Shown here: positions 5,514-12,127 of the stretch, one piece after another
Position numbering within the stretch: the stretch's first letter is position 1
Layout: the number at the start of each line of letters is the position of its first letter
Origin: Phascolarctobacterium succinatutens CAG:287
Lineage (GTDB): Bacteria > Bacillota > Negativicutes > Acidaminococcales > Acidaminococcaceae
Reading direction: 5' to 3'
Assembly (NCBI RefSeq): GCF_000434895.1
Contig: NZ_FR892829.1
Coordinates: 13,719-28,721, forward strand
Length of the DNA: 15,003 nt
Made by a program: the position numbers and the translations under genes
The notes under the pieces: generated by a model
Databases searched by the model: none
The model's input: the letters and a program-made list of their open reading frames with translations, nothing else
What the model was told of the DNA's origin: nothing

Positions 5514-6749
5514 GTGAATTATCAAATTGAAGATGTTTTTAGTCCGCGTTCTTTTCCTCAAAATACATATATTTCCCGTAAGCTTGATGATGAAGAAACT
5601 GTTGATGACAGATTAAGACGTGCGCTGGCGATGAAGGGAAACCTGATTTTTGTTTCCGGTGCATCTAAATCCGGCAAAACAGTGCTTTGTCATAAGGCCA
5701 TAGCTGCTGAAAGCTACATTGCACTCAGCGGTAACCAAATAAGCACTAAAGCAGATTTTTGGAACCATATTGCGGAGCAGCTGCCGCTGTCAGACGCAGT
5801 TGTAACGACAACCGGCGGGCAGGATACTGCTGCTAAAACAGGGCAGGCGCAATTTGCTGTTAATTTTGGTGTAGCTAATATGGGAGTAAGCATCAATAAA
5901 ACTAATGGTTCTGCCTTTAATCAGCAGCTGGCAATGACCAACAACAGAACAGAGCGCCAGATAATCCAGTATCTGATTGATAATGATAAGGTATTGGTAA
6001 TCGACGATTTTCATTATGTAGCGCGAGAGATGCAGATGTATATTGCACGTACCTTGAAAACAGAGCTTTTTAACGGTTTGAAGGCGGTAATCATTTCCTT
6101 ACCGCATCGAAGTGATGAAGCAATTATCTGCAATCCTGATTTAATTGGCAGAACTACCTCGATTGAAATTTTGCCGTGGACTGCAGCCGAGCTAAAGGCT
6201 ATTGCTGTCAAGGGCTTTGAGCTGTTGGGCATGCCGATAGGCGAGGCCGAAGAAAATCTTTTGGCGCAGGAAAGCATTACTTCGCCACAGCTGATGCAGG
6301 AAAATTGCTTTCAGCTGGCCTTTGCAGCAATGCAGAAAAAGCAGCCTATCAGCCTGGAGCTGGTGCATTTTGCCTTTAAGCAGACAGCACGAAATTACGC
6401 ACATTATGAGCGCCTGGTCAAGGCGATTGTACAGGGACCAGTGCGGGGGATTGGCAGACGTAAGCTTTATGCGCTTGCACAGGGCAGTGTGGATATTTAT
6501 CATTTGCTGTTGTTGGCGTTTAAGGCGGATCCGCCTGTTACCGAGCTGAGTATGGTTACCTTGAAGGAGAGAATCAAAGGCTTATTGCTTAGCAAAGAGC
6601 TGCTTTCCAGTACGATTATTTCTGCAACCATCAACAAAATTATTAAAATTGTTGAAGCGACAATGCCTGACCTGGATGCGCTGGAATATAAAGCGCAGTG
6701 TCTGTATATTTTAGATCCGTTTTTGTTGTTTTATTTGAGGTGGAAGTAG
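5514..6749 (+). CDS. P-loop AAA/STAND-like ATPase with C-terminal winged-helix-type region
   Basis: A stand-alone ATPase of 411 residues from GTG 5514 (415 from ATG 5502). I prefer 5514 because AAGGA at 5498-5502 and GGTGAG fit a start there, while ATG 5502 has no spacing from any Shine-Dalgarno. Numbering from 5502: Walker A is GASKSGKT (53-60), Walker B is VLVIDDFHY (164-172) and a SLPHRSDE segment (199-206) sits where sensor 1 is expected. Residues 100-145 form a Gly/Thr/Gln-rich insertion. The C-terminal part looks like a helical/winged-helix region ending in YILDPFLLFYLRW, a signature seen in archaeal-type ATPases (PF01637/DUF234-like) and related NTPases. Such proteins often act in defence or mobile contexts, but no partner gene is present. 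Function unknown. Confidence 0.75.
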   Translation: MNYQIEDVFSPRSFPQNTYISRKLDDEETVDDRLRRALAMKGNLIFVSGASKSGKTVLCHKAIAAESYIALSGNQISTKADFWNHIAEQLPLSDAVVTTTGGQDTAAKTGQAQFAVNFGVANMGVSINKTNGSAFNQQLAMTNNRTERQIIQYLIDNDKVLVIDDFHYVAREMQMYIARTLKTELFNGLKAVIISLPHRSDEAIICNPDLIGRTTSIEILPWTAAELKAIAVKGFELLGMPIGEAEENLLAQESITSPQLMQENCFQLAFAAMQKKQPISLELVHFAFKQTARNYAHYERLVKAIVQGPVRGIGRRKLYALAQGSVDIYHLLLLAFKADPPVTELSMVTLKERIKGLLLSKELLSSTIISATINKIIKIVEATMPDLDALEYKAQCLYILDPFLLFYLRWK

Positions 6750-6764
6750 CTTGCGCAAACGCTG

Positions 6765-6770
6765 TATAAT
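6765..6770 (+). promoter_or_regulatory. Possible -10 box of the flavin reductase gene
   Basis: TATAAT lies 31 bases before the ATG at 6802, in the 52-base gap after the ATPase gene. The best -35 (TGGAAG at 6741-6746, 18-base spacing) is poor, so read-through from the ATPase gene is possible too. Confidence 0.4.
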
Positions 6771-6801
6771 ATTCTTGTAAAGCAAATGAGGAGGTTTTGT
6801 T

Positions 6802-7311
6802 ATGACTATGAAAAAAATCAACGCCTTTGAGCAGGGCGAAGCAATTTTAAAAACTCTGTCTAAGGGTGCCTTTCTGACTACTGCTGCCGACGGCAAGCAG
6901 AACACGATGACGATCGGCTGGGGCAGCCTGGGCTTTAAGTGGGGACAGCCTACCTTCACCGTTATGGTGCGCCAAAGCCGTTATACCAAGGAGCTGATTG
7001 ACGCTAACCCGGAATTTACCGTCAGCTTCCCGGTTAACGAGGGCTTTGCGCCGGCACTTGGTCTGTGCGGTAGCAAGTCCGGCCGTAATCTGGACAAGTT
7101 TGCAGCTGCAGGCTTAACTACGGAAACAGGCGAGACCGTCAGCGTTCCTGTTATCAAGGGCTGCGGCCTGCACCTGGAATGCAAAATCGTGGAGCATTAC
7201 ACCATGGCGGAGGACAAGTTCGACAAGGAACTGGGTGAAAAATGGTATGCCAACAAGGATTGGCACACCTGCTACACCGGTATCATTACTGCCGCTTATG
7301 TAGAGGAATAA
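6802..7311 (+). CDS. Flavin reductase-like (flavoredoxin-type) FMN-binding protein
   Basis: This 169-residue protein matches the flavin reductase-like split-barrel family, full length for that family. Recognisable blocks are GAFLTTAADGKQNTMTIGWG (residues 22-41) and TFTVMVRQSRYTKELID. FTVSFPVN and LGLCGSKSGRNLDKF then form the FMN-binding surface in this family. Members bind FMN and shuttle electrons or reduce small substrates in anaerobes; the exact partner cannot be told. Codon use returns to the GC-richer style of the housekeeping genes. The start is ATG 6802, with GAGGAGG at 6788-6794. It converges on a tetR gene and shares a terminator with it, and redox or xenobiotic control by that regulator is possible but unproven. 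Confidence 0.88.
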   Translation: MTMKKINAFEQGEAILKTLSKGAFLTTAADGKQNTMTIGWGSLGFKWGQPTFTVMVRQSRYTKELIDANPEFTVSFPVNEGFAPALGLCGSKSGRNLDKFAAAGLTTETGETVSVPVIKGCGLHLECKIVEHYTMAEDKFDKELGEKWYANKDWHTCYTGIITAAYVEE

Positions 7312-7333
7312 CAGGCGAAAAGCTATAACAAAT

Positions 7334-7370
7334 GTAAAAGCAGCTGCCGCTTAGCGGCAGCTGCTTTTAC
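7334..7370. terminator. Bidirectional terminator, 17-bp perfect stem
   Basis: GTAAAAGCAGCTGCCGC (7334-7350) pairs perfectly with 7354-7370 around a TTA loop. The A-rich and T-rich outer arms supply T-tracts in both directions, so it ends both the flavin reductase gene and the convergent tetR gene. Confidence 0.92.
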
Positions 7371-7378
7371 TATGCGCG

Positions 7379-8050
7379 TCAACGTGCGTTGCCGCGCAAA
7401 AAGTGGTCGGTAATTATTCTTGCTGCTTCCTCGTCCGTCATATCGGCAGCAATATCATCACTTTGGTTAAAGATGCTCATAGCTACACCAAAGAAAACAA
7501 ATTTGGTGGTAATCTCTGGTACAGTATCCTCCTTCAGCAGGTTGTCCTGCATTGCCTTAGTAATCAGCTGAGCTAAAATATCATATTCATCATGCAGGAT
7601 TTTGTGGTAACGCAGGATGCGTTCGCTCGTTTCCTCGCTCACTTTCACAGAGTTGTAGCGTGGGATAACCTTAAAATCGTCACCGTCAGGCTCAACCCTG
7701 CAGCCATTGGTGCCACCGAGCATTTCAAAGCAGATAATCTGCCACAGAGTACTGTTGGCAATATAAAAATGCACCATTACCTCAAAATATTTTTTGAGCT
7801 TTTCCTCAAAGCTGTCTACGCTGTTGACAGCCTGGTGCAGCTTTTCTAAAAAAGGCGCATTTTTATCGGCAACCAGCTTGTAGAAAAGGTGCTCCTTATT
7901 GCCGAAGTATTTATAGACAGTTCCTTTGCCTACGTCAGCCAGGGCTATTATTTCATCGAGCGTAGCCTTTTCATAGCCATGCTGCGAAAAAACCTCTTCC
8001 GCTGCCTGCAAAATCCTTATATCCTTAGGTAATGACGTGTCTATTGCCAC
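7379..8050 (-). CDS. TetR/AcrR family transcriptional regulator
   Basis: A 223-residue TetR-type repressor. The N-terminal helix-turn-helix is intact (ILQAAEEVFSQHGYEKATLD, then IIALADVGKGTVYKYFGNKEHLF, residues about 13-56). The remaining ~165 residues form the ligand-binding and dimerisation domain, which is not assignable to a ligand class. The start is GTG at 8050, supported by TTGGAGG seven bases upstream; no ATG is available nearby. A 12-bp palindrome (8068-8079) sits between the -10 box and the start codon, and autorepression there is likely. Its target besides itself is not evident; the convergent flavin reductase gene is a neighbour but has no copy of the palindrome. Confidence 0.93.
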   Translation of the reverse strand: MAIDTSLPKDIRILQAAEEVFSQHGYEKATLDEIIALADVGKGTVYKYFGNKEHLFYKLVADKNAPFLEKLHQAVNSVDSFEEKLKKYFEVMVHFYIANSTLWQIICFEMLGGTNGCRVEPDGDDFKVIPRYNSVKVSEETSERILRYHKILHDEYDILAQLITKAMQDNLLKEDTVPEITTKFVFFGVAMSIFNQSDDIAADMTDEEAARIITDHFLRGNAR

Positions 8051-8067
8051 TATGAAACCTCCAACTA

Positions 8068-8079
8068 TCCTAAATAGGA
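8068..8079. promoter_or_regulatory. Candidate TetR operator
   Basis: TCCTAAATAGGA is a perfect inverted repeat (TCCTA-AA-TAGGA) in the tetR leader, 18-29 bases before the GTG start. Its position fits autoregulation. Confidence 0.4.
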
Positions 8080-8105
8080 AATTTTTTCGTACATTTATTA
8101 CATTA

Positions 8106-8111
8106 ATTATA
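8106..8111 (-). promoter_or_regulatory. -10 box of tetR
   Basis: TATAAT on the minus strand lies about 55 bases upstream of the GTG at 8050. No good -35 box is seen at normal spacing. Confidence 0.45.
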
Positions 8112-8179
8112 CCTTTTTATGCAGATAATTGCTAGTGAAGTTTACATGTTTTATCAGCCGGAATTTTACTTTTCGTGAC

Positions 8180-8376
8180 AAAATAAAAAACCCGCTCGCC
8201 GCGGGCGTTTTTATTTCGCGTAACTGCTGTCCGGCCCCTCAGCCGTCAGTGCTTTGTGCTTTTAGCATTTCCAAAAGTCCCCTCAATTGGCCGCTTCCAC
8301 GAACCACCTTCTCTGTTTTTACGGTGGTGATGCGTTACGCGATTAAGCACTATTTTATTTACGGATTCTCTTACAC
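8180..8376 (-). ncRNA. Candidate structured small RNA, ~195 nt, family unknown
   Basis: No plausible protein is encoded here, yet the segment has a promoter (8383-8410, minus), a strong terminator (8181-8214) and several consistent pairings. A 9-bp stem closes it (TCGCGTAAC 8216-8224 with 8334-8342). Inside are ACCACC/GGTGGT (8303-8308 with 8323-8328) and CGGCC/GGCCG (8232-8236 with 8289-8293). AGTGCTT (8248-8254) can also pair with AAGCACT (8345-8351) outside the closing stem, which would make a pseudoknot. The transcript would run leftward from about 8376. Length and self-closing ends are reminiscent of 6S RNA, and some 6S genes lie beside purine genes, but I see no diagnostic match. It could be an unknown family. 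Confidence 0.45.
8181..8214 (-). terminator. Terminator of the candidate small RNA
   Basis: CCCGC and GCGGG around a short loop, flanked by AATAAAAAA and GTTTTTATT, make a strong hairpin. On the minus strand it is followed by TTTTTTATTTT. The flanks also give a T-tract on the plus strand, but no plus-strand gene ends here. Confidence 0.85.
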
Positions 8377-8382
8377 TAATGT

Positions 8383-8410
8383 ATTGTATCTGCAGTGATC
8401 GGAGAAACAA
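8383..8410 (-). promoter_or_regulatory. Promoter of the candidate small RNA
   Basis: Read on the minus strand, TTGTTT (8405-8410) and TACAAT (8383-8388) are spaced by 16 bases. The -35 box overlaps the T-tract of the purC terminator, so the RNA promoter abuts the end of the purC transcript. Confidence 0.5.
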
Positions 8411-8462
8411 AAAACAACAACGGAAACAGACAGCTTGCGCTGTTCCAACTCCGTTGTTGTTT
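8405..8462 (-). terminator. purC terminator
   Basis: AAACAACAACGGA (8412-8424) pairs perfectly over 13 bp with 8450-8462, with a small inner CAG/CTG hairpin in the loop. On the minus strand it is followed by TTTTTTGTTT. It lies about 120 bases beyond the purC stop codon. Confidence 0.8.
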
Positions 8463-8582
8463 ATGGTGAAATTATACAACCAATGTCCATGGTTGTAAAC
8501 AATTTTTTTGTAAAGAGCGTTAAATTTTTCCTGAGCCTGTTGCTACTGCAACAAAAGTTACAGTTTTAAAGCATTTTCAGAA

Positions 8583-9458
8583 TTAAAAGTCAAACTTTTG
8601 ACCTGTCAGCAGTTCATATGCTTCGATGTATTTGCCGATGGTTTTGTCGATAACATCCTGCGGTAGCTCGTAGCCTGCATCCGGGTTAGCGCTCAGCCAA
8701 TCGCGGACAAACTGTTTGTCATAGGAGGGCTGGCCTTGGCCAACCTTGTAGCCTTCCAGCGGCCAGAAGCGGGAGCAGTCCGGGGTAATCATTTCGTCAC
8801 CCAGTACAACCTCACCGTTTTCATCCAGACCAAATTCAAATTTGGTGTCGGCAATGATAATGCCACGCTCCAGAGCATAGGCAGCACATTTTTTGTAGAT
8901 AGCGATAGTGTAGTCACGCAGCTTCAGAGCATATTCTTTGCCACGGCCCGGATACAGTTTTTCCAGGATTTCGATGCTTTGCTCTACGCTGATGTTTTCG
9001 TCATGGTCACCGATTTCAGCCTTGGTGCTGGGGGTGAAGATAGGCTCAGCCAGCTTTTGGGATTCCTGCAGGCCTTCGGGCAGCTTAATGCCGCAGATTT
9101 CGCCGGTTTTCTTGTAGCTTTCCCAACCGCTGCCGGTGATGTAGCCGCGAACGATGCATTCGATAGGCAGCATGTTCAGCTTTTTGCATTTCATGCTGTT
9201 GCCGGTGAATTCGGGTTTCTGGAAGAATTCGGGCATATCCTTGGTATCAACGGAAATCATATGGTTAGGAACGATGTCTTTGGTCAGATCGAACCAGAAT
9301 TTGGAAATCTGAGTCAGCACAGTGCCTTTTTTCACAATCATGTTTTTCAGAATATGGTCAAATGCGGAAATACGGTCAGTGGCAACCATAATAATGCTGT
9401 CACCAACATCATACATCTCACGAACCTTGCCGGATTTAAACGGTTTGTACTCTTGCAT
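8583..9458 (-). CDS. purC: Phosphoribosylaminoimidazole-succinocarboxamide (SAICAR) synthase
   Basis: This 291-residue protein is PurC. It joins CAIR and L-aspartate with ATP to give SAICAR in de novo purine synthesis in the cytoplasm. Key blocks are KSGKVREMYDVGD at the N-terminus (nucleotide-binding region), ATDRISAFD, PIECIVRGYITGSGWESYKK (SAICAR synthetase signature 1), TPSTKAEIGDHDENIS, and IADTKFEFGLDENGEVVLGDE (signature 2 plus acidic metal ligands). The length is that of the longer PurC form of about 290-300 residues rather than the ~240-residue Bacillus type. The start is ATG 9458 with AGGAGG seven bases upstream. It is monocistronic here rather than inside a pur operon; the upstream PHP gene is the only co-directional neighbour. 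Confidence 0.97.
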   Translation of the reverse strand: MQEYKPFKSGKVREMYDVGDSIIMVATDRISAFDHILKNMIVKKGTVLTQISKFWFDLTKDIVPNHMISVDTKDMPEFFQKPEFTGNSMKCKKLNMLPIECIVRGYITGSGWESYKKTGEICGIKLPEGLQESQKLAEPIFTPSTKAEIGDHDENISVEQSIEILEKLYPGRGKEYALKLRDYTIAIYKKCAAYALERGIIIADTKFEFGLDENGEVVLGDEMITPDCSRFWPLEGYKVGQGQPSYDKQFVRDWLSANPDAGYELPQDVIDKTIGKYIEAYELLTGQKFDF

Positions 9459-9537
9459 TTTAATGCCTCCTAAAAATTTCTCAACAAGTAAATACAGGCT
9501 CAGTGCCGGAATTTCTTGTCAGTGTTAACTTTGTTAT

Positions 9538-9580
9538 ATTTTATGGTAATATCATAGCACAGTCCAACGAAAAAGTCGAA
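9538..9580 (-). promoter_or_regulatory. purC promoter region
   Basis: Two minus-strand candidates overlap: TTCGAC (9575-9580) with TATGAT (9551-9556), and TTGGAC (9562-9567) with TAAAAT (9538-9543), each spaced 18 bases. Either gives a leader of about 75-90 bases before purC. Confidence 0.5.
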
Positions 9581-9590
9581 CGTTTTTCGT
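9567..9590. promoter_or_regulatory. Perfect 8-bp inverted repeat at the purC promoter
   Basis: ACGAAAAA (9567-9574) and TTTTTCGT (9583-9590) flank GTCGAACG. The repeat covers the upstream -35 candidate. CGAA/TTCG cores recall the PurBox bound by Bacillus-type PurR, but this is only a resemblance. There is no T-tract typical of a terminator for the PHP gene. Confidence 0.4.
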
Positions 9591-9612
9591 GCTTTAACAA
9601 ATATTTTTCGGA

Positions 9613-10449
9613 TTATTTTACATCTTGCGGCAAAAGGCCGTCTAAGCGCAGCATATCGGCAGTGACCAAAGGCTGTCCCAAACGTCTCCCCGGCACAAAT
9701 GTACCATGGCAGTCGCTGCCGCCGCTGATAAGCAGACCGTGCTTTTGACAATGCTGCAACAGGCGCTGTGTTCCTTCTTCCGAATGGTTTGAGTGGTAGC
9801 ATTCAAAGCCGTCGAATTTCTCCGTCCGCAGGATGTCGAGCACACGCTCCAATCCGGGCCCGTGAAAGCCACTGGCGGCATGCGCGCACAGCGCTGCGCC
9901 GCCAGCGGCGTGAATTGCTGTGATTACCTCGCTGATGGCAGGAAACTCTGGAAAGCCCAGGTCATGCTCCGGCGTAAAGATGCGCTGAAAGAAATCGCCC
10001 ACGCCGGTGCACAGTCCTTTGTCAATCAAATAGGCGAGGGCACGCCAGCCGCCGCGGCGTCTGTCATAGGTATAACGAGCGAACTCCGCTTCATCGACAG
10101 GCCAGCCGTCGCGCGCCAGCAGATGAATGCTGTCCACATCCTTTTGCTCTAACAGTGCTTCGTTATGCTGCATCAGTTCCAGCAGCTGTTTATTATGGAT
10201 ATCAATGCCATAGCCCAGAATATGAAACGACAAAGCCTCCTTCGTGGAGCAGATTTCCGCCGCCGGCAGCAGTGTAATGCCTGCTGCCGCTGCCAACGTC
10301 ATAGTTTCTGCAACGTTGGCTACGCTGTCGTGGTCCGTTACGGCAATCAGCCCCAGCTGTTGCTTTTGCGCTTCGGCAATCAGCTCCGGCGGAGTCCAGG
10401 TGCCGTCTGAGGCCGTTGTATGTATATGTAAATCAGCTCTTACCGCCAT
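9613..10449 (-). CDS. PHP-domain phosphoesterase (YciV/RnaAM-like)
   Basis: This 278-residue protein belongs to the PHP metal-dependent phosphoesterases. Metal-binding motifs are present in order: ADLHIH (Asp6, His8, His10) with Asp15 in TTASDGTWTP, VTDHDS (Asp39-His40-Asp41), Glu65 in PAAEI, His76, H190 in CAHAA, His219 in CYHSNH and D246-x-H248 in GSDCHG. The closest group by pattern is the YciV/TrpH family, which contains 5'-3' exonucleases and 3',5'-nucleoside bisphosphate phosphatases; the exact substrate cannot be read from sequence. The start is ATG 10449, with AAGGGAG nine bases upstream. It ends about 155 bases before purC, with no clear terminator between, so some read-through into purC is possible. 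Confidence 0.9.
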   Translation of the reverse strand: MAVRADLHIHTTASDGTWTPPELIAEAQKQQLGLIAVTDHDSVANVAETMTLAAAAGITLLPAAEICSTKEALSFHILGYGIDIHNKQLLELMQHNEALLEQKDVDSIHLLARDGWPVDEAEFARYTYDRRRGGWRALAYLIDKGLCTGVGDFFQRIFTPEHDLGFPEFPAISEVITAIHAAGGAALCAHAASGFHGPGLERVLDILRTEKFDGFECYHSNHSEEGTQRLLQHCQKHGLLISGGSDCHGTFVPGRRLGQPLVTADMLRLDGLLPQDVK

Positions 10450-10464
10450 GTAAGCAGCTCCCTT

Positions 10465-10478
10465 CTATAATATTATAG
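10465..10478 (-). promoter_or_regulatory. Palindromic -10 region of the PHP gene
   Basis: CTATAATATTATAG is a perfect 14-bp palindrome that supplies TATAAT on the minus strand (10472-10477) about 23 bases before the ATG at 10449. No good -35 box is visible. Confidence 0.4.
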
Positions 10479-10686
10479 CTTTTTTGTGCAGTAAAAATGT
10501 ATTTTGTATACTTATAGCATAGTTTATCTTGAACAGTGTGTCAACTGCCGGTGATTATATTCTCTCATTGCACAATAGTACGTGAGACTTTTTTACAGTC
10601 TGCATAATTTTGTAACAAGCTTAACACTTATTTACATTTTAAGGATGTTAGTCCCTTTTATGAGTACGGATAAATTACGTGTCTAC

Positions 10687-10712
10687 TCTACAAATACATT
10701 ACTCATTGTAGA
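10687..10712. promoter_or_regulatory. Inverted repeat just upstream of the sstT -35 box
   Basis: TCTACAA (10687-10693) and TTGTAGA (10706-10712) form a perfect 7-bp inverted repeat with a 12-base spacer. It ends one base before TTGACA and is a possible regulator site. Confidence 0.35.
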
Positions 10713-10713
10713 C

Positions 10714-10742
10714 TTGACATTATTTAGCTTATGATATATACT
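10714..10742 (+). promoter_or_regulatory. sstT promoter
   Basis: TTGACA (10714-10719, perfect consensus) and TATACT (10737-10742) are separated by 17 bases, giving a leader of about 40 bases before the ATG at 10789. Confidence 0.85.
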
Positions 10743-10788
10743 ATGAACATCGTTATATACGGGAGTATAAATTTAGGGGGAGTTCATT

Positions 10789-12045
10789 ATGTTTAGAAAA
10801 TTTGCTGCGATTATCAATGAAGTCGCACTCATCAAGCAAATTGCCGTTGGTCTTGTCATCGGCATTCTGCTGGCACTTTATGTACCGAAAGCGGTACCTG
10901 TTGTTACCATCTTCGGTGACCTGTTTGTAAAAGCATTAAAGGGCGTTGCTCCGGTGCTGGTTTTCTTCTTGGTTATGAACGCTATGGCCAAAAAGAAAAG
11001 CGGCGGCGAAGCAAACATGAAGCCTATTATCGGCTTATATGTTATCGGCACATTCTTTGCATCCTTAGTTGGTGTAAGCCTGTCCTTCCTGGCACCTACC
11101 ACTCTGCACCTGCAGGTTGCGGATGCTAAGCTCAACCCGCCCAGCGGCATCGTTGAGGTTCTGCATAACCTGATTCTGAGTGTTGTAGATAACCCGATTG
11201 CTGCTTTGCTGAACGCTAACTACATCGGCATTCTGGCATGGGCTGTAGTATTCGGTATTGCTATGAACCTGGCTGCCAACGAAACTACCAAAAATGCTTT
11301 GGATGATGTTGCTAAGGCAATCACCCTGGTTGTTAAATGGGTTATCCATTTCGCTCCTCTGGGCATCATGGGCCTGGTGGCAACCTCTATCAGCGACAGC
11401 GGTCTGTCCGCAATTTCCAGCTATGTACACCTGCTGGCAGTGCTCATCAGCTCCTACTTCCTGGTAGCGCTGGTTATGAACCCGTTGATTGTTTACTTCA
11501 ACATCCGCCGCAATCCGTATCCGCTGGTTTGGGCAACCATCCGCGAATCCGGCGTGTACGCTTTCTTTACCCGCAGCTCCGCTGCTAACATTCCGGTTAA
11601 CATGGCTCTGTGCAAACGTCTAGGCCTGAATCCTGATACCTACGCAATTTCCATTCCGTTAGGCGCAACCATCAACATGGCCGGTGCTTCCATCACAATT
11701 TCCGTACTGGCGCTGGCTGCTGCCAATACTTTGGGCATTCATGTTGATATGCCGACAGCTCTCTTGCTGTGCATCGTTTCTACCGTTGGTGCCTGCGGTG
11801 CTTCCGGTGTTGCCGGCGGCTCTCTGCTGCTGATTCCGGTTGCCTGCGCTTCCTTTGGTATCAGCAATGATATCGCTATGCAGGTTGTTGGCGTTGGCTT
11901 CATCATCTCCGTACTGGAGGATGCTTGCGAAACTGCGCTCAACAGCTCCAGTGACGTTCTCTTTACCGCAACTGCCGAATTTGCAGAGCGCGCTAAGGAA
12001 GGCACTCTGAAGTCCGAAGACCTGGTTCCGAGAAACAACATTTAA
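10789..12045 (+). CDS. sstT: Na+/serine-threonine symporter
   Basis: This 418-residue dicarboxylate/amino acid:cation symporter (DAACS/GltP fold) resembles SstT closely, including the usual length. It imports serine and threonine with sodium across the inner membrane. Visible hallmarks: an N-terminal IKQIAVGLVIGILLALYVP helix; the FFTRSSAANIPVNM serine-rich hairpin (HP1) near residue 262; SIPLGATINMAGASITISV (TM7 with the NMAG sodium/substrate motif); the GACGASGVAGGSLLLIPVA hairpin (HP2); and VLEDACETALNSSSDV near the C-terminus, where Asp and Asn contact substrate. The start is ATG 10789, with GGGGGAG seven bases upstream. It is monocistronic, with its own promoter and terminator. Confidence 0.95.
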   Translation: MFRKFAAIINEVALIKQIAVGLVIGILLALYVPKAVPVVTIFGDLFVKALKGVAPVLVFFLVMNAMAKKKSGGEANMKPIIGLYVIGTFFASLVGVSLSFLAPTTLHLQVADAKLNPPSGIVEVLHNLILSVVDNPIAALLNANYIGILAWAVVFGIAMNLAANETTKNALDDVAKAITLVVKWVIHFAPLGIMGLVATSISDSGLSAISSYVHLLAVLISSYFLVALVMNPLIVYFNIRRNPYPLVWATIRESGVYAFFTRSSAANIPVNMALCKRLGLNPDTYAISIPLGATINMAGASITISVLALAAANTLGIHVDMPTALLLCIVSTVGACGASGVAGGSLLLIPVACASFGISNDIAMQVVGVGFIISVLEDACETALNSSSDVLFTATAEFAERAKEGTLKSEDLVPRNNI

Positions 12046-12060
12046 TTTAACATAACAACA

Positions 12061-12100
12061 AAACGGCCGCCGAAGCATGTGCTCCGGCGGCTGTTTCATT
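12061..12100. terminator. Bidirectional terminator between sstT and hsp20
   Basis: GCCGCCG (12066-12072) pairs with CGGCGGC (12085-12091), continued by AGC/GCT around the loop after one mismatch. GTTTCATTTT follows on the plus strand and CCGTTTTGTTG on the minus strand, serving both convergent genes. Confidence 0.85.
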
Positions 12101-12127
12101 TTGAAAGGATGATGTGGTTTTTATGTA

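Larger units (their letters stand above)
10450..10788. other. Divergent intergenic region between the PHP gene and sstT
   Basis: These 339 bases hold no gene. At the left edge is the -10 palindrome of the PHP gene; at the right is the sstT promoter with an inverted repeat in front. The AT-rich middle (about 10500-10680) shows only a weak AGACT/AGTCT hairpin near 10585-10605 and nothing else I can support. Confidence 0.6.

Noticed and set aside
8129..8479. Short open frames on both strands between tetR and purC
   Set aside because: They cross terminator hairpins and structured RNA stems, and lack ribosome binding sites and protein-like composition.
8463..8582. Hairpin ACAACCA/TGGTTGT (8474-8494) as the purC terminator
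   Set aside because: The stem is weak and lacks a good T-tract on the minus strand; the 13-bp hairpin at 8412-8462 is a far better terminator.
8736..9473. A 245-residue plus-strand open frame opposite purC
   Set aside because: purC is certain on the minus strand; this frame has no start signal or recognisable domain.
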